From: Siniperca chuatsi
Taxonomy: Eukaryota > Chordata > Actinopteri > Centrarchiformes > Sinipercidae
Direction of reading: 5' to 3'
Assembly: GCF_020085105.1 (NCBI RefSeq)
Contig: NC_058047.1
Location: 22,338,001 to 22,402,000, forward strand
Length of the DNA: 64,000 nt
The notes under the pieces are model-generated. The model saw only the letters and a list, made by a program, of their open reading frames with translations, searched no databases and had not been told where the DNA came from. Positions 12,551-24,600 of the stretch are shown one piece after another. The position numbers and the translations under genes are program-made. Positions within the stretch are counted from its first letter, which is position 1, and the number at the start of each line of letters is the position of its first letter.

Positions 12551-14165
12551 TCAGATCTTGTAGAGACCAAAGAAGTTGGCATAATGTGCATGACTAAGAT
12601 AACTGGGGTGCGATACGTTCACAAAAACTTTGTCGTGTTTCTGCAGCTGCAGGGCGGAGCCGAGGTAACTCTCAGTGGTCCAGGAGTGTCCCGGCTGCTG
12701 AGAGCAGAAACCTGCTCTGTGGGCCTCCATCAGCTTCACAGGTGAGGGACGTTCTGCTCTCCTCACAAACACAGAGTGAACAAACGAGGATGTAGGGGAG
12801 CAGTCCTTAAAGATCAGCTCCACTCGTGAGTAAATGTGGTAGAGTCCGGTCTCGTTGACTTGCAGAGCACCATCAGCAAACCGGTATGCCACTCCCCCTG
12901 ACGTGAACGCCCGACCAACCTGCGACTCCCACCGCAAAGTGTTAGGGAATTCTTTTTTTTCAATCCGCCCTGCAAGAGGAGAGAAGTGATGTTACCTCTT
13001 TCAGTCCTATGTCGATTATTGAATCATATAATATAGGTTACATTTTTATTATTATGTTACCCATCAAGTGTGCGGCAGGTCTGTTGTCTTTTTCTTTTCC
13101 ATTCAACTCAGGTTCATAGAGACCTGAAACAGCCATCAGATTAGAGTCACATCACCTCTTCTTTTCCTTTGTTGGGAATAATTCTTGCGTGGTGAGAGGT
13201 GTTTACACTTACCAATTTGCTTCTGAGCTGTGTTATATTCAGTCACAGGTTTAACCTTCAGTGAAACAAAAGAGAAACAGAGGAATCTCAGTACCACATC
13301 ACACAGACGCCTGCACCTCAGTGCTTTTTTTCTAAAAGAAAAACTGAGAGCACAAGTTAGAGAGGATATCCTGTTTCACTGGACCGGTGACCACAGATCA
13401 AACGATTAAGTCCTTGGTTTGCATTTTTAAATGTCAGGGCAGAGCTGAGATACATTAACTCTTCAAATGAAAAGTAAAAAGTGAATCTATTATCAATTTA
13501 CTTTGCAGTGTTGTGATAACTTTCCAGCTGGGTTTTCCACTCTCCCACCTTACACCTCCCTATCACCCCTAGCAAAGGTTAGAGAAGTCACACCATTTTT
13601 ATTTGCAGCTTTCCCCCATTAAAACTGTATAACAAGCAATATTCTACACAAAGGAATACAATTAATATTGACATTATTATTATTATTTCTTGGCAACTGT
13701 TGCTCTTCTCTGCTTCTCATATTCTACACACTGCTGTCCCATTTCTCCTGTTGTTAACCTCAAAACTATTTGTTTACACACACACACACACACACTGCTG
13801 CAGTCATTATTAGCTCATTAATTCGGTAAACAACGCTCACTGAATTTCAAGCTGCTCCATGTCCATCACACCAAGTGGCTCCTTACCTCTCTCATCGCTC
13901 TCAGTTCCGTCTGCATGTTGTGAATCTGGTAGGCTTCGAAGCCCAGGGCCGCAAACACAAGCAGGAAGAGCATCAGCACGACCAGGGCCACGCCGTGACT
14001 GACTCCCATGCAACCCCGACTCTTCCCATGGCCCCTGACCCTCTCCTGGGCAGGCGGGAAGGACCAGCAGGGTACGAGACTCGGTGGCTGGGCAGAGTGC
14101 TGAGGACCTCCACTTCTATCCACAAGAAACACCTGTGGGAACGGATAGGTCTGGTCACAGCTCAT
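12551..14165 (-). CDS. faslg: Fas ligand (TNF superfamily member 6)
   Basis: Type II membrane ligand of the TNF superfamily that binds Fas/CD95 and triggers caspase-8 apoptosis. Four coding exons: 14165-13887, 13255-13213, 13123-13061 and 12969-12551, all with GT-AG borders and matching phases, giving 267 residues. The N-terminal tail holds YPFPQVFLVD, like the YPYPQIYWVD of mammals. A hydrophobic membrane segment lies at about 57-76. The exon 1-2 stalk reads TAQKQIG, as EKQIG in human. The TNF homology domain starts near residue 124 (AAHLMG) and includes VNETGLY, two cysteines placed like the conserved disulfide (CSPTSS, GFCSQQ), a VNVS glycosylation site and the C-terminal FFGLYKI (FFGLYKL in human). 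The start is the only ATG in the exon 1 frame before the membrane segment. The long proline-rich SH3-binding run of mammals is missing. Other TNF ligands are unlikely given both ends of the protein. Confidence 0.93.
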
Positions 14166-14249
14166 GATGCAGGTCCTGCTGTGAGACAAACTGTGTGTGC
14201 AGCTATCGCCTCTGCATGAAGGAGGTGTGTACTTGTATCTGAGCACCTC

Positions 14250-16620
14250 TGTCTTAAAAAAAAGAAGCTTCAGTTGTCAAGACATTCACCACCCACAAAC
14301 ACCTCCCACACAAACACCATGTACTCAAGACAAGTTCATGCTACTTATCATTAACTTACACATCTTTCCTCTGGTCTGCATTGCTGCAAAGTATTTATGA
14401 GTACTTGCTGCATGGTATTTACTTATAACTAAGTGTATTAAGCTTTCGATCTTTTGTGTGCTTACTGGTTCAACTTTGTTTTTGCAGTGTGCATATAGAA
14501 AACTGTAGCATGTAGTCTGAAGGGAAAGGAAGCTAGAGGTTTCAGCTGACCCTGCCTCACTAACCACCATCAAGACATCATCAGACAGAGACGTTTTCAC
14601 CAATTCCACGAAAGGAAAGATTGAGCAACCACTAACACGGCCAGCTGCCCAGAATTTGACATGCAATCTAAGAGGACTTGTGGCCCAGGTTACATTTTAA
14701 CTTGGGGAAACAAAACTGAATCTGAAAAGTTCGTTCAACAACTGTGGGGAAAAAATCAATGCCTTGAACGTTTTTGAAAATAGACATAAATAGACATGGG
14801 TCATTGAAAGTGCTTGAATTTATATATTTTGCGCAAGAATAGAAATTGAAGTTCTTTTGATATTTTTTTTAAATTAAAGTAACATCACTGTAACACCACA
14901 GCACAACTGAGAAGTGATCACACATTCAAACCTCTCTCTTCTTTTTAATTGTTGTCTGCGAGCTTCTGTAAAGCCCGCTAGTTCTCATTATAAAAATTCT
15001 CAGTGTTGTAACAGTAATTAACCTTGATCCGTGTCTCTATGCCGTGTTGGGTCCTTGAATTTGAGGGAACTGGGCCTAGAAAGTCCTTGAATTTGATGTT
15101 TAATTATTATTAAAATGTATTATTCTATCAGTCTTTATGAGGCACAGCATGTTAGTAAACAGTGATAGAGCAGTTTCAGTAGTACACAGCATATTCTTGG
15201 TGGGAAGATGCTCCTGCCACATGAAAAGAATATATGTCTCTACATTGGCTTTCGTGCTGGCTGCTTATGAAAAGCTGGTAGCGAGAGACAGAGATACTTT
15301 ACAGAGGTGAGACATAACCCCAACCAATACCTCAGAGACGAGCTTACAGGAAAGCAGAACATGCACACCGCTTTCCTACCCACTCTGTGAAGAGTTAATA
15401 TCATTGTGGTCTTACTGCCACTTTTGGGTTTGTTTCCAAGGATAAGCAGCAATTACGATGTGCCTTCTTTGTGGTTGCAACAGTTTCCATAAGAGTAGTT
15501 CTTATCTGTTAATTAATCAAGAAAATCAGTTTACAGCTATTACTTAGCGCTGTTTGGTGGGCTTTGGTGATTTAGGATAAAGGGCATCTTTCCGACCTCA
15601 GAGATGGAACAGCCTTGCAGTGGAGGGGGCTGCAGCAGTGCTGTCTCACACAGGCCTACACTACAACTTAAGCAAACTGATTCATTATGATTTACATCAA
15701 TTGTGAAGCTAAGCCAGTCTTGTATATTGCGTAAAACTTAATTTGGTGTTTTTTGTGTGTATTTTGGTAACTGCAAAGGAAACTCCAAAGTTCTCGGCCC
15801 TGTCTGCTGTTGCAAAAGTTTTGTTTTGTTTCTCCAGGCCCCTGCAGAGACAAAGGGGAACCCACCTTGCAGTGTGCATACAGAGCTCCAACTAAAACGG
15901 TAACTACGTCAAACTTAACCATAAACTGCACAGGGTGTCTGCACTCTAGAAGCTGATGTGCCGGTTTCCCAGAAGTGTCATGCTGAAAGCGGTCCCCGCA
16001 CCAGCAGCACCAGCAGCGGGTTAAGTGGGAGGGTGGGGTTTTGGGGTCTAACCAGTTCGTGTTCAATGCTGCTGCTCCAGTTAATATAACCAGACAAAGA
16101 CACAAAAATGAATCACTGAATCAGCAAGTCTAAACATTACTGTCAGTTTCTCATAGTTTCCCTCCTTTCTGTTGCATAATGGAGGTAGTTGTGGTCATGA
16201 TGACTGATTACACAAATGGAGTAGTACCTGAAAATTACAATGAACTTCTCAACATAAAATTAATGACATTACTCATGTCTTTCTTGCAGACATATCGTTT
16301 CCCTTACACAGCAGGTCTTGTGAGTAGGCTTTTAACTCAATATCAATTATTCAGCTTTTGTCTATAACATTTTCATATCAAGACATCGTGATTCACAGTC
16401 CTCATATCTCATATCTCTCATAGTCACATCTCACTAAAATCTGTCACATCTTAAATATTTGAGAAAATGTAGGCCTTTTTTTGGTTACAGGATTTTGTTA
16501 TACTAAAATGCTAAAAGACTAATTATTTTCTTATATGCAATTCTCAAAAATGCTGTGACAATTATTGTGATATTAATTTTATCCATATAACCCACCACCA
16601 CTTAGGAAGCCTTTGAATGA
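14250..16620. other. Intergenic, upstream of faslg
   Basis: No supported gene. The part next to faslg exon 1 (14166-14300) is the likely 5' UTR and promoter; I see no clear TATA box. At about 14750-15110 there is a low-copy motif around GTCCTTGAATTTGA repeated several times, probably an old repeat. A 137-codon minus-strand frame at 15692-16105 shows no domain. Confidence 0.5.
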
Positions 16621-16652
16621 ACACAGAGCAACAAGAGGTTCCATAAAAACAC

Positions 16653-16658
16653 TTTATT
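16653..16658 (-). terminator. Polyadenylation signal of the ISY1-like gene
   Basis: AATAAA on the minus strand, 55 bases past the stop codon at 16713. It is well placed for a very short 3' UTR. Confidence 0.65.
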
Positions 16659-16712
16659 GTAATTCAAAATGTAGAAAAATGTGGACCAATATATTTCATG
16701 ATCAAAACAATA

Positions 16713-19700
16713 TCACGTGTCACACTCCTCATCAGAAGAAGAGTAACAGTCTAGTCCCAGGACATGACCTGTCCTCTCCTCTGTTGTCCCAGTGTGGGAT
16801 GACTTCCCAGGTATCCTCTCTGCCGATTCACAGTCTGACTTATGGTCTTGGACGTCACTTTTCTGTCCAACAACAGATCCCATCGTTGCCCCATCATCAT
16901 TCTCTGTTTTTCTGCTCTGGGTTGAAGATGTTTGCCTTAATGAAGCGTTAACAAGGTTTGGCAGGCCAGACTGCAGCATCCTGACTAGGCTCTGTGTCTG
17001 AGAGGAGCCTCGCTGAAGTGACGGTCCTCTGAACGCAGCAGCTGCCACCGCTAGCCTTGTATGGTCAAAGGAGAGGGGCTGGTCCTGGTCTGCATAGACT
17101 GCCTCTGAAGTTTCTGAGATCTGGTTGGTGGGGACAGGGGTCTCCGAATGGCTGAGAGGTATCTGTCTCTCAGGGGCTGAGGTTTTGTGACATCTTGTCC
17201 AATTGCAGGCCAAGTCACTCTCTCCTCCAGTCCACTGCCTGCTATCATCATGTGATTCACAGGGCTGAGGATTTTTCACTATAAATGAAAGTGAAGATAT
17301 ATAAAAGGTCATCTACTGGTGTCTTAAAGGAATAGTTCACCCCAAATGAAATTCAGTCAGAAAGATGGAGATTAGACAAGTAATAGCAAATTAAGGTTAT
17401 ACAGTTATGTCTGGCAGAGAGGGCTTTTTTCTACTGGACATTCCCAAAAATAATCAATGATCAGTGATCAAGAGAATCTGCAGAGAGCACAAAGCATCTC
17501 AGAGGGGATACGAGGTAAGATATGTAATGTATATAATGGACAAAATATACTGTTTTTAATATGACAAAGAGGAAACAAGAGCAAGAAGCCTGGATGGTAA
17601 AAGGGGGGAATCAGCATTATCAGTAGAAAAAATGATTAGCAGTTTCTGTGTGCTTGTAGATGGAATCTGCCTGATCGAGTCTGTAAACTACCATAAAATT
17701 ACTCCAAACAAGTCTTTGCAAGTCTAACAATAACACATTGGGTCCAAAGTCCAATACCTACTCATTTTTACACACTCCCAAGGATCTACTTGTCCTACAG
17801 TTATCTGGCAGAGGAGTCTACTGTTACCTTCATTACCCGGTTACCTTCATCAGACAATAATCATCCAGGACACCTTGCATATTTGCAGAACTTTTGTCGA
17901 TAACGGGTGTGTGAAATACAGACTAATATCCCTGGGATTTTCAACTACATTGCAAATTAAAATAGAAACACAACACTGAACATCACAACCTCATAGTAGA
18001 TGTGAAATATGCAAAGTGTTAATAAACAAAACTAAGAGTCTACAGCCGAGGCTGTACTTAATGCTTACCTCACTAAGATAATATGATTGCACTGACAATA
18101 CTAACATGTTAAGCAGGTATAATGTTTACCATGTTCACCATCTTAGTTTAGCGTGTTAGCATGCCAACATTAGCTAATTAGCACTAAATGCGAAGTACAT
18201 CTGAGGCTGTATTGGACATAGTAAAATTTTGAACTGATAATGGCACTTGATGAAAAGTCAGGGGATCACCATAGCACATGATAACAATACATCCTGAGGG
18301 AGGATTAACTGTTTGTACCAAATTTCATGTCATCCAGTTGAGACATTTCACTCAATAACCACATGCCAACCTAATGGTGGCACAGGAAGAAAAGTCAGGG
18401 TATCACCAAGTAATTAGAATTCATCAACTGGGGAACACAAATGTCTGTACAAAATGACATGGCGATCCATCTAATAGTTGTTGAGATATTTTAGTCTGGA
18501 ACAAAGTGGCGGACCGACTGACTGTCCGACCAATGAACCAAGCTTAAAATGAATGTACTAAATATCATCTCTTTTGAATGAAAGTGGCCATGTTTATACA
18601 GATTCTTTCTTTTGCTGTAAGATTCACGGCTAATTTACGTTAAGAGTATATATTTCTGATTTGAAACATTTGACCCAAAGAGAAAATTCTCCTTTCCCCA
18701 TTCAACCCTTTCATGGAGGTCTGTTTCATGACTGGGATTTTATTATTGGCATGAATAGTTTTGGACATGGAAAAAGAGGAGTTTCATTACTACATACTTG
18801 CTTCATTACCAAAGATAAAAGTAACTGGTAACCAGTTATCTGGCAGAGGAGTCTACTGCCTTCACGTGCGTCTAGGAAACTCTAAACACTAAATATTAGT
18901 TAATATAACTTGTTGCATATCCAAATTTTTGGCCATATCGCCCACCCCTAGTTCTGGTGTTTATAGATCTGTGTGTGATACTGCATGTTAACTGTAGTTT
19001 GATTGTACATGTGTGCTGCTACTTCAACTGTGTTCTCTCAAATGCCCCAAACAAGTTTTTCCTAAAGGAGACAATAAAGGCTAATATACTCTAATCTAAT
19101 CTAATCTACCCCTTCGTCGGGATATTTAGCCATGCTAAACCTGTAGCTACTTGTAATTCTGGTACTATTGTCAACTTGCAAACAAACAGGATGATGATTT
19201 AAAATATATATCTAGAAGCTGTTGGCTAATAAGAACACATGACATGTTTTTACTGTATGTAGGAGATTAGTCTTAACCTTTAACACACTGACCAATACTT
19301 GGAGAGTCTTGTGTGTCTCCTCTCCTTTTGCAGTACGCTCGAGGAGTCCATGGCTTATGTTTGCAGGAGGGGTTAAGAACTCGTAGTTTGGCAATGAAGC
19401 TTTTGTACTCTTTTTCTAAAGCGTCGATGTGCAGCTGGAACTCTGCTATCTTCCTCTCTGGGTAGTGAGACAGCTGGGATTGCTGAGAGGGAACAGACAA
19501 AAACAGACATTCTTCTTTAGGCAGGAAACTAAGTGTCATTAGAAACCATCTATGTATAATCCCTTTTACACATTACTAACAATTCACTTACCTGCAAGTA
19601 ATACTCTATTTCTTTCTTGATGCTGGGGATCCACTTTTTCACAGAGGAAGCTGAATTAAGAGTAGACTGTGAAGAAAAGGGGTGGCTGAAACAAGCTAAT

Positions 19701-20263
19701 CCAAGTAAAAGTGAAATGAGGTGAAGTCAGTGTTGACAATTTGATAATTTATTACGTCTTCATTACCAGCTTGGGTCTCCGCTCATGTACATCTTTCAGG
19801 CGACCCGCTGTACATGAAATATTGAAAGAAAACATTAGTTTAAGTGCCTCAAGGTGCTCAGTATTTACTCTGAGCAACACGTTGAATGCTAGCTGTTAGG
19901 ATAAATAATAGCACTATTAGGAAGGGATGACTACGTTAGCTTTTAATATTACAATATAACAACCTCTTACAAGGCGGATGATAAAAAACATTACGGGAAC
20001 ATTTGCTCATCCAGGCAGCAACTTAACGGTAGTTATTTACCGTAGTATTTTTAAAATTTTAACCAGATGGAGCTAATGACAACTGTGAGTTAGCACCACT
20101 GCTAACAGTTAAGGCTAGCTGCCCGTACAGCAGCGTGTTTTTATTGGCCAAATATTAGTTAAATTACAGTGTATGTTCTGGCAACTTGCTGCTTACCCTC
20201 TCTCTCTTTCTGAAGCCATAATCTGTTCAATCTCCCTTGTTGCTTCTCCTCGTTTCTTGCCAT
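16713..20263 (-). CDS. Conserved vertebrate-type protein, ISY1-like N-terminus
   Basis: Five coding exons: 20263-20197, 19807-19767, 19666-19592, 19482-19278 and 17278-16713. Every donor and acceptor is GT-AG and each phase matches, giving 317 residues. The start MARNEEKQQGRLNRLW is followed by KDVHERRPKL, VKKWIPSIKKEIEYYL and a helical charged segment (about 60-110) ending in WTPRAY. The order MARN-EK, RRP-L, KW---I--EI, then a coiled helix, parallels the N-terminal domain of ISY1, a spliceosome factor that acts in catalysis and 3' splice site use. Similarity is low by eye, so a distant paralogue or an unrelated family is possible. The C-terminal half is low complexity and Ser/Gln-rich, and ends in an acidic GLDCYSSSDEECD motif of the kind phosphorylated by CK2. 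I do not recognise a named gene. The structure is solid, the function only a hint. A large 2 kb intron separates the last exon. Confidence 0.82.
18032..18545 (+). repeat. Dispersed repeat family A, copy 1
   Basis: Lies inside the last intron of the ISY1-like gene. It contains GAAAAGTCAGGGxATCACC, a TTTCATGxCATCCA-type word and GTTGTTGAGATATTTTAGTC, each repeated internally at roughly 110-base spacing. The same architecture recurs at 34150-34800 and, inverted, at 48270-48745. The family is abundant-looking fish repeat DNA with internal tandem units; its class is not clear from sequence. Confidence 0.75.
18945..19110 (+). mobile_element. LINE-type 3' tail
   Basis: The segment ends in GACAATAAAGGCTAATATAC followed by a (TCTAA)n tail. 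This pattern of a short untranslated end plus simple tail is typical of fish non-LTR retroposons. The coding region is absent. Confidence 0.55.
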
Positions 20264-20274
20264 TTCAACTTCAC

Positions 20275-20350
20275 TCCAGACAGTCTACAGGACCGCGGCT
20301 CTAACAAAACAACGTCACGTGACACGCAGTAGCCGTCACGTGCTGCTAAC
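20275..20350 (-). promoter_or_regulatory. Promoter of the ISY1-like gene with twin E-boxes
   Basis: Starting about 12 bases upstream of the start codon, this CpG-rich stretch carries a perfect palindrome GTCACGTGAC at 20314-20323 and a second GTCACGTG at 20335-20342. CACGTG with flanking GT/AC is the site type bound by USF and TFE3/TFEB. There is no TATA box, which fits a housekeeping promoter. Confidence 0.55.
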
Positions 20351-20399
20351 ATACCGCGAGAGCAACTCTCAACGTCATTAAAAGCGCACTTACCTGTTC

Positions 20400-21600
20400 A
20401 ACCACAATCATTACAGACGTGTTTCTGTTCGTTTGGTTTGTATGTAGAAACAACATGAAGCAATTATTAAAATGAAATCAAATATACAAAGTTAAGTTGC
20501 TGAGCAAAGCCCATTTGTGCCTCTCAGCGGTTATCATTACAATGGAGTCAGATTTGTTTTTCTGAAAGATAAAACCCAATAGGCATTAGGAGAGAAAACG
20601 TTAGATCAGTGCATACTTATAACCCCCCCATAAAAAATCCAATACATCCACTGTAACAGCATATGTTTACGAAGTTGCAAATGTATTTCCTAATCCAAGA
20701 AGAAGATCCCCACGATTAGACTAACTGCAACTACTGATGCCTCACATTAGCTTCAGCTGACTTTAGACTACATTTAAATTTCATTTTATCTAGCCTATTT
20801 ATATAACTGTTACTATTTATACTCACACACCTAACAACAATGTATATAACATTGAATTGTTGAACAATGAATCAAGGGATTAATCACATTTGCATTTAAA
20901 AATGAAAATGATCATTAAATGCTTTATATAACATTTTTTATCATTTAACACTTTTAACAAATACGTTTAGTAGGATAATTTAAATGACCATTTAATAAAA
21001 CACTTTATAAATTTAAAAAAAAATGCATTATGGAACAATTTATAACTGACCGGTAAAAAAGTATTTTCATGACACTCTCCTGCGTCCATTCAATGGAATC
21101 TGGCAGCAATATTTTGAAAATGTCAACATTACAGTAAACATGAGGGTTTTTTACATTGAAGTTGCCTACAGGTTTTTGATTTCTCTGAGATATTTATGTT
21201 TTATTTGTTTCTGTGCAATATTTTTTGCATTTGCTCAAAACATGTTTTACATAATAACATTATACTTTAGACCATGTTTGAGTGAAAGTGTTTCAACCCA
21301 TTATTGTGACATAGCATTTTCTGATTGAGGAGTATTTGCTTCATTACCAAAGATAAAAGCCCAACAACAAGCCTTTGAAGTCTATTCTAATGTCTAAACA
21401 AGAATTACACTACTTCATGCTTTTGTTTCTGTATTCATTTTTTGTTTCTATCAATAAGTCATACAAAAAAAAAGACTCCAACAACTTCCACAAGATGTGA
21501 TGCAAGGGTTGAGATATGGTTTCATCAGTGATTTGAGTTCCTGAACATATTGATAGATAAAAGGTAATAATATCATTGAGCTATATTTGCACTTCCTGTT
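20400..21600. other. Intergenic between caiap 3' end and the ISY1-like gene
   Basis: AT-rich DNA with no exon. Degenerate, AT-rich short repeats occur at 20820-21010 (TTTAAA/CATTTAA words). It includes the caiap 3' UTR at its right end. Confidence 0.5.
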
Positions 21601-21624
21601 GTTTGCTCTCTCAACGTCTCCCCT

Positions 21625-21630
21625 TTTATT
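21625..21630 (-). terminator. AATAAA overlapping the caiap stop codon
   Basis: The last codons read ATC AAA TAA on the minus strand, so the hexamer AATAAA spans the stop codon and one following base. If used, it would give almost no 3' UTR; weaker or alternative AATAAA words lie further on near 21200. Use of this signal is not established. Confidence 0.3.
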
Positions 21631-24600
21631 TGATAAGAAACATCTTTCTCATGAGTAAAGTTGCAACGTTCTCATGCTCTGGTGTGTCTCCACTCTCTGC
21701 CACCTGCAGTGGTGTCTTCCCCACATTATTGGTAGCCTGCAGATTCACCTTCTTCTGCCGTCCCGTGTGCCCAGCTTGGCCCCAGTTTACAAGCCTCTTT
21801 ACTACCTCCTGGTGTCCACCTCGTGCAGCACAGTGCAGAGGAGTGTCTTTGCTGTGATCGGTGCTGTTGATCTTTGCCCCGGCCTCCAGGAGTAGCACAG
21901 CTACACTATCGTGGCCCTTCTCAGCTGCAGCATGAAGTGGCGTTTTCCTCCATGCATTCCTCTCCTCTATCCCCTTGTTGTTGAGTAACTGTAGAAGAGC
22001 TGAAACCACGCTGGCATGCCCACCAGCGGCTGCGTAATGGAGAGGTGTGGAGCCATCCATGTCTTTAGCCCCTCCCTTTGCCTTGTGGGACAATAGTGAA
22101 GTCACAGCATCTACTTTCCCCTCCTCAGCAGCTAGGTGGAGGGCAGTTTTTTTCTCGTTATCAGTGGTGTTTGGGTTGGCTTTGGCCGACAGCAGCAAGT
22201 CTACCACACAGCTTTCTCCCTTGGAAGAGGCTGCCCAGTGCAAGGCTGTCCTCCCTACCCTGTCTTTGACTCCTGGGTCTGCCTTGCCTTGAAGAATCTG
22301 GATCACTGGGTCTGCATGGCCCTGCTGACTGGCTATATGCAGAGGGGTCAGTCCATCCTGGGCTACTGCATTTACCTAGAAATGGCACACAACTCTCAGT
22401 CTACCCAAACATAAACATCTACAAAATGGACATTAATGACCAACTGGTTTGACAGTTACCTGTGCTCCAGCTCTTAGCAACAGATCAACAAATTCTGGCC
22501 TATTGCACTGAGCTGCCAGGTGTAGAGGGGTTTGGGCTTTAGGTCCAGTAATGTTGGGGTCTAATCCCCTTTCCAGCAACGTCTGCACTATGGGCACACT
22601 GCCACTGTGGACAGCCAGGTGCAACGCTGAGGAGAGGTCGGATAAAGTAGCATCCAGTTTGGCCTGTTTTGCCACTAGCACTCTGAAATTAAAAAAAGGT
22701 CACTATTTAAGATTCACCAATACTTACAGAAAAAGGACTGACTCAAAGTAAATCTGGACTTATTAGCAAGTGAGCAACAAAATCATATTGGACAAAGTAA
22801 ATTTTGGATATATATAAAGACATATGGTACATGATCAGTAGCAAGAAAGAGCTGCAGTAATGGACATATAGAATATATGATTTGATATAGGAAAAAGCAT
22901 ATGGACATTATATTTGTGTCAATGTGTATGTACTGCGTGTGTTGAATGTTTAGATATGTTTATAATTTATGTTCTGTTGTATACTGTACATCACTGTCAC
23001 TTGCTGTTTGCAAAAATCATAAAAATATAACAACAGAACATTTTAAAGCCACTATGTTAACAATATTTTACACGGGTGTCCCCTTATGGTAGTATAAAAA
23101 AAACTTTGTGGCAGTCGGCAATGTGTGCAGCAGCCCCACCCCCTCCTCCACACAGAGCTGACCCAGGAACACTGAAAATGAAGGGCTGTTTTCACTTGGA
23201 CTGTCACAAGATTGTTATGTATACCACCAGGATATTTTAAGCGATGCTATAATCACAAATTCCACACATATAGGCTTTAAATTCTATCATCAAATATGTC
23301 AGGGTCATGGGACACAGAAGAGCGGCACATCCTTCTGGTTGAGGGGATGGAACTGGGGAATATTTGACATTTTTTCTTGAGGAATGGTACAAATGATTGA
23401 TTGATTGATTAACAGAATGGTACTGGATTGATTGTCTGTCAATCGACTCATCAATGAATAGTTTCAGGTCTGGGTTACATCAGGGCAGGAGTTCTGGGAT
23501 GTACTGCAGAGCAATTATGAGAGGTCACTGATGTTATTCATCTTTGCCTTGGTCGCTTTTTGTCTTTCTTGAGGTCTTGTCCCTTTTCTTTCTTTTTCAT
23601 GTTTGTAATAATACACTAGCTATCAGATTTCCTCAATGTGAATGTGTGTAAGAGCCACATCACTGTGTTTTAGCATAATTCAGTCCTTACCGGAAGACTT
23701 CAGTGTGCCCCAGCTCAGCTGACAACAGGAGAGGAGTGTACCCCTGTTTGTCTAACATGTTCACATTTGCTCCGCTGTCTATGAGAACGGTTACAACTCC
23801 ATCATCGTTCTGTTTAACAGCCGAGAAGAGAGCAGAGCCCAGCGCTTCTTCACTCAGAGCTCTGACATTATCTATGGATTAGACAAAATATTGTATGTTT
23901 GCAGCTTCATGCTTTATTTATGTACAATTAACATTTCAAAAAAATTAGAGCATGGTGATGTAGCACACTTCAAGATGTTAAATAAGGTCATAGTCTTTTG
24001 TGAAAAAACTCACCAAGCAGCAGACGGAGAATTGATTCTTCATTGAGCTTAAGAGCTTCATTTATTACATCACAGTCAACTTTAGCCCCTGCGTTTAGAA
24101 GGACTGTCACTGTTTTCTCATTATTCCTGGAAACTGCATAAAACAGAGCTGTTTGTTTATGGTTGTTTCTGGCATCGACTCTGGCCCCGCTCTGCAGCAG
24201 CATCTCAGCCAGCCTCCAGTTATCTTCCATGGTTGCCGTGTGAAGAAACATGTCCTGCATGTAGCTCTCAGACCGTTTGTTCTCCTCCTTCACCAGGACT
24301 TTCACAGAATTCAGATGCTCATTTTCCGCTGCCAGGTGAACGGGGGTTTTGCCTTGTAGATCCTGAGTGTAGATGGGTGCCTCAGCCTGTATGAGAGCCC
24401 TGACTGCCTCAGTGTGACCCTTGCTGGCTGCTCTATGAAGAGCTGTGTGACCCTTAATATCCTGCAGGTCCAGTCTGGCTCCTTCACGGATCAAGAGCTC
24501 AATGATGGACAGGTGACCAAACTCAGCAGCTATATGTAACAGAGTCTCATTGGAGGAATTCACAATGTTAATATCAGTGTCTTCTAACAGCTCCTCCAGC

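Noticed and set aside
14166-14246. N-terminal extension of Fas ligand
   Set aside because: The upstream frame starts at GTG, not ATG, and has no similarity to Fas ligand. The ATG at 14165 is followed by the conserved tail.
15692-16105. 137-codon minus-strand open frame upstream of faslg
   Set aside because: No recognisable domain, biased composition and no splice or promoter context; chance frame or old repeat.
21576-22414. Plus-strand open frames of 63-93 codons across the last caiap exon
   Set aside because: Antisense shadows of the ankyrin repeats on the minus strand.
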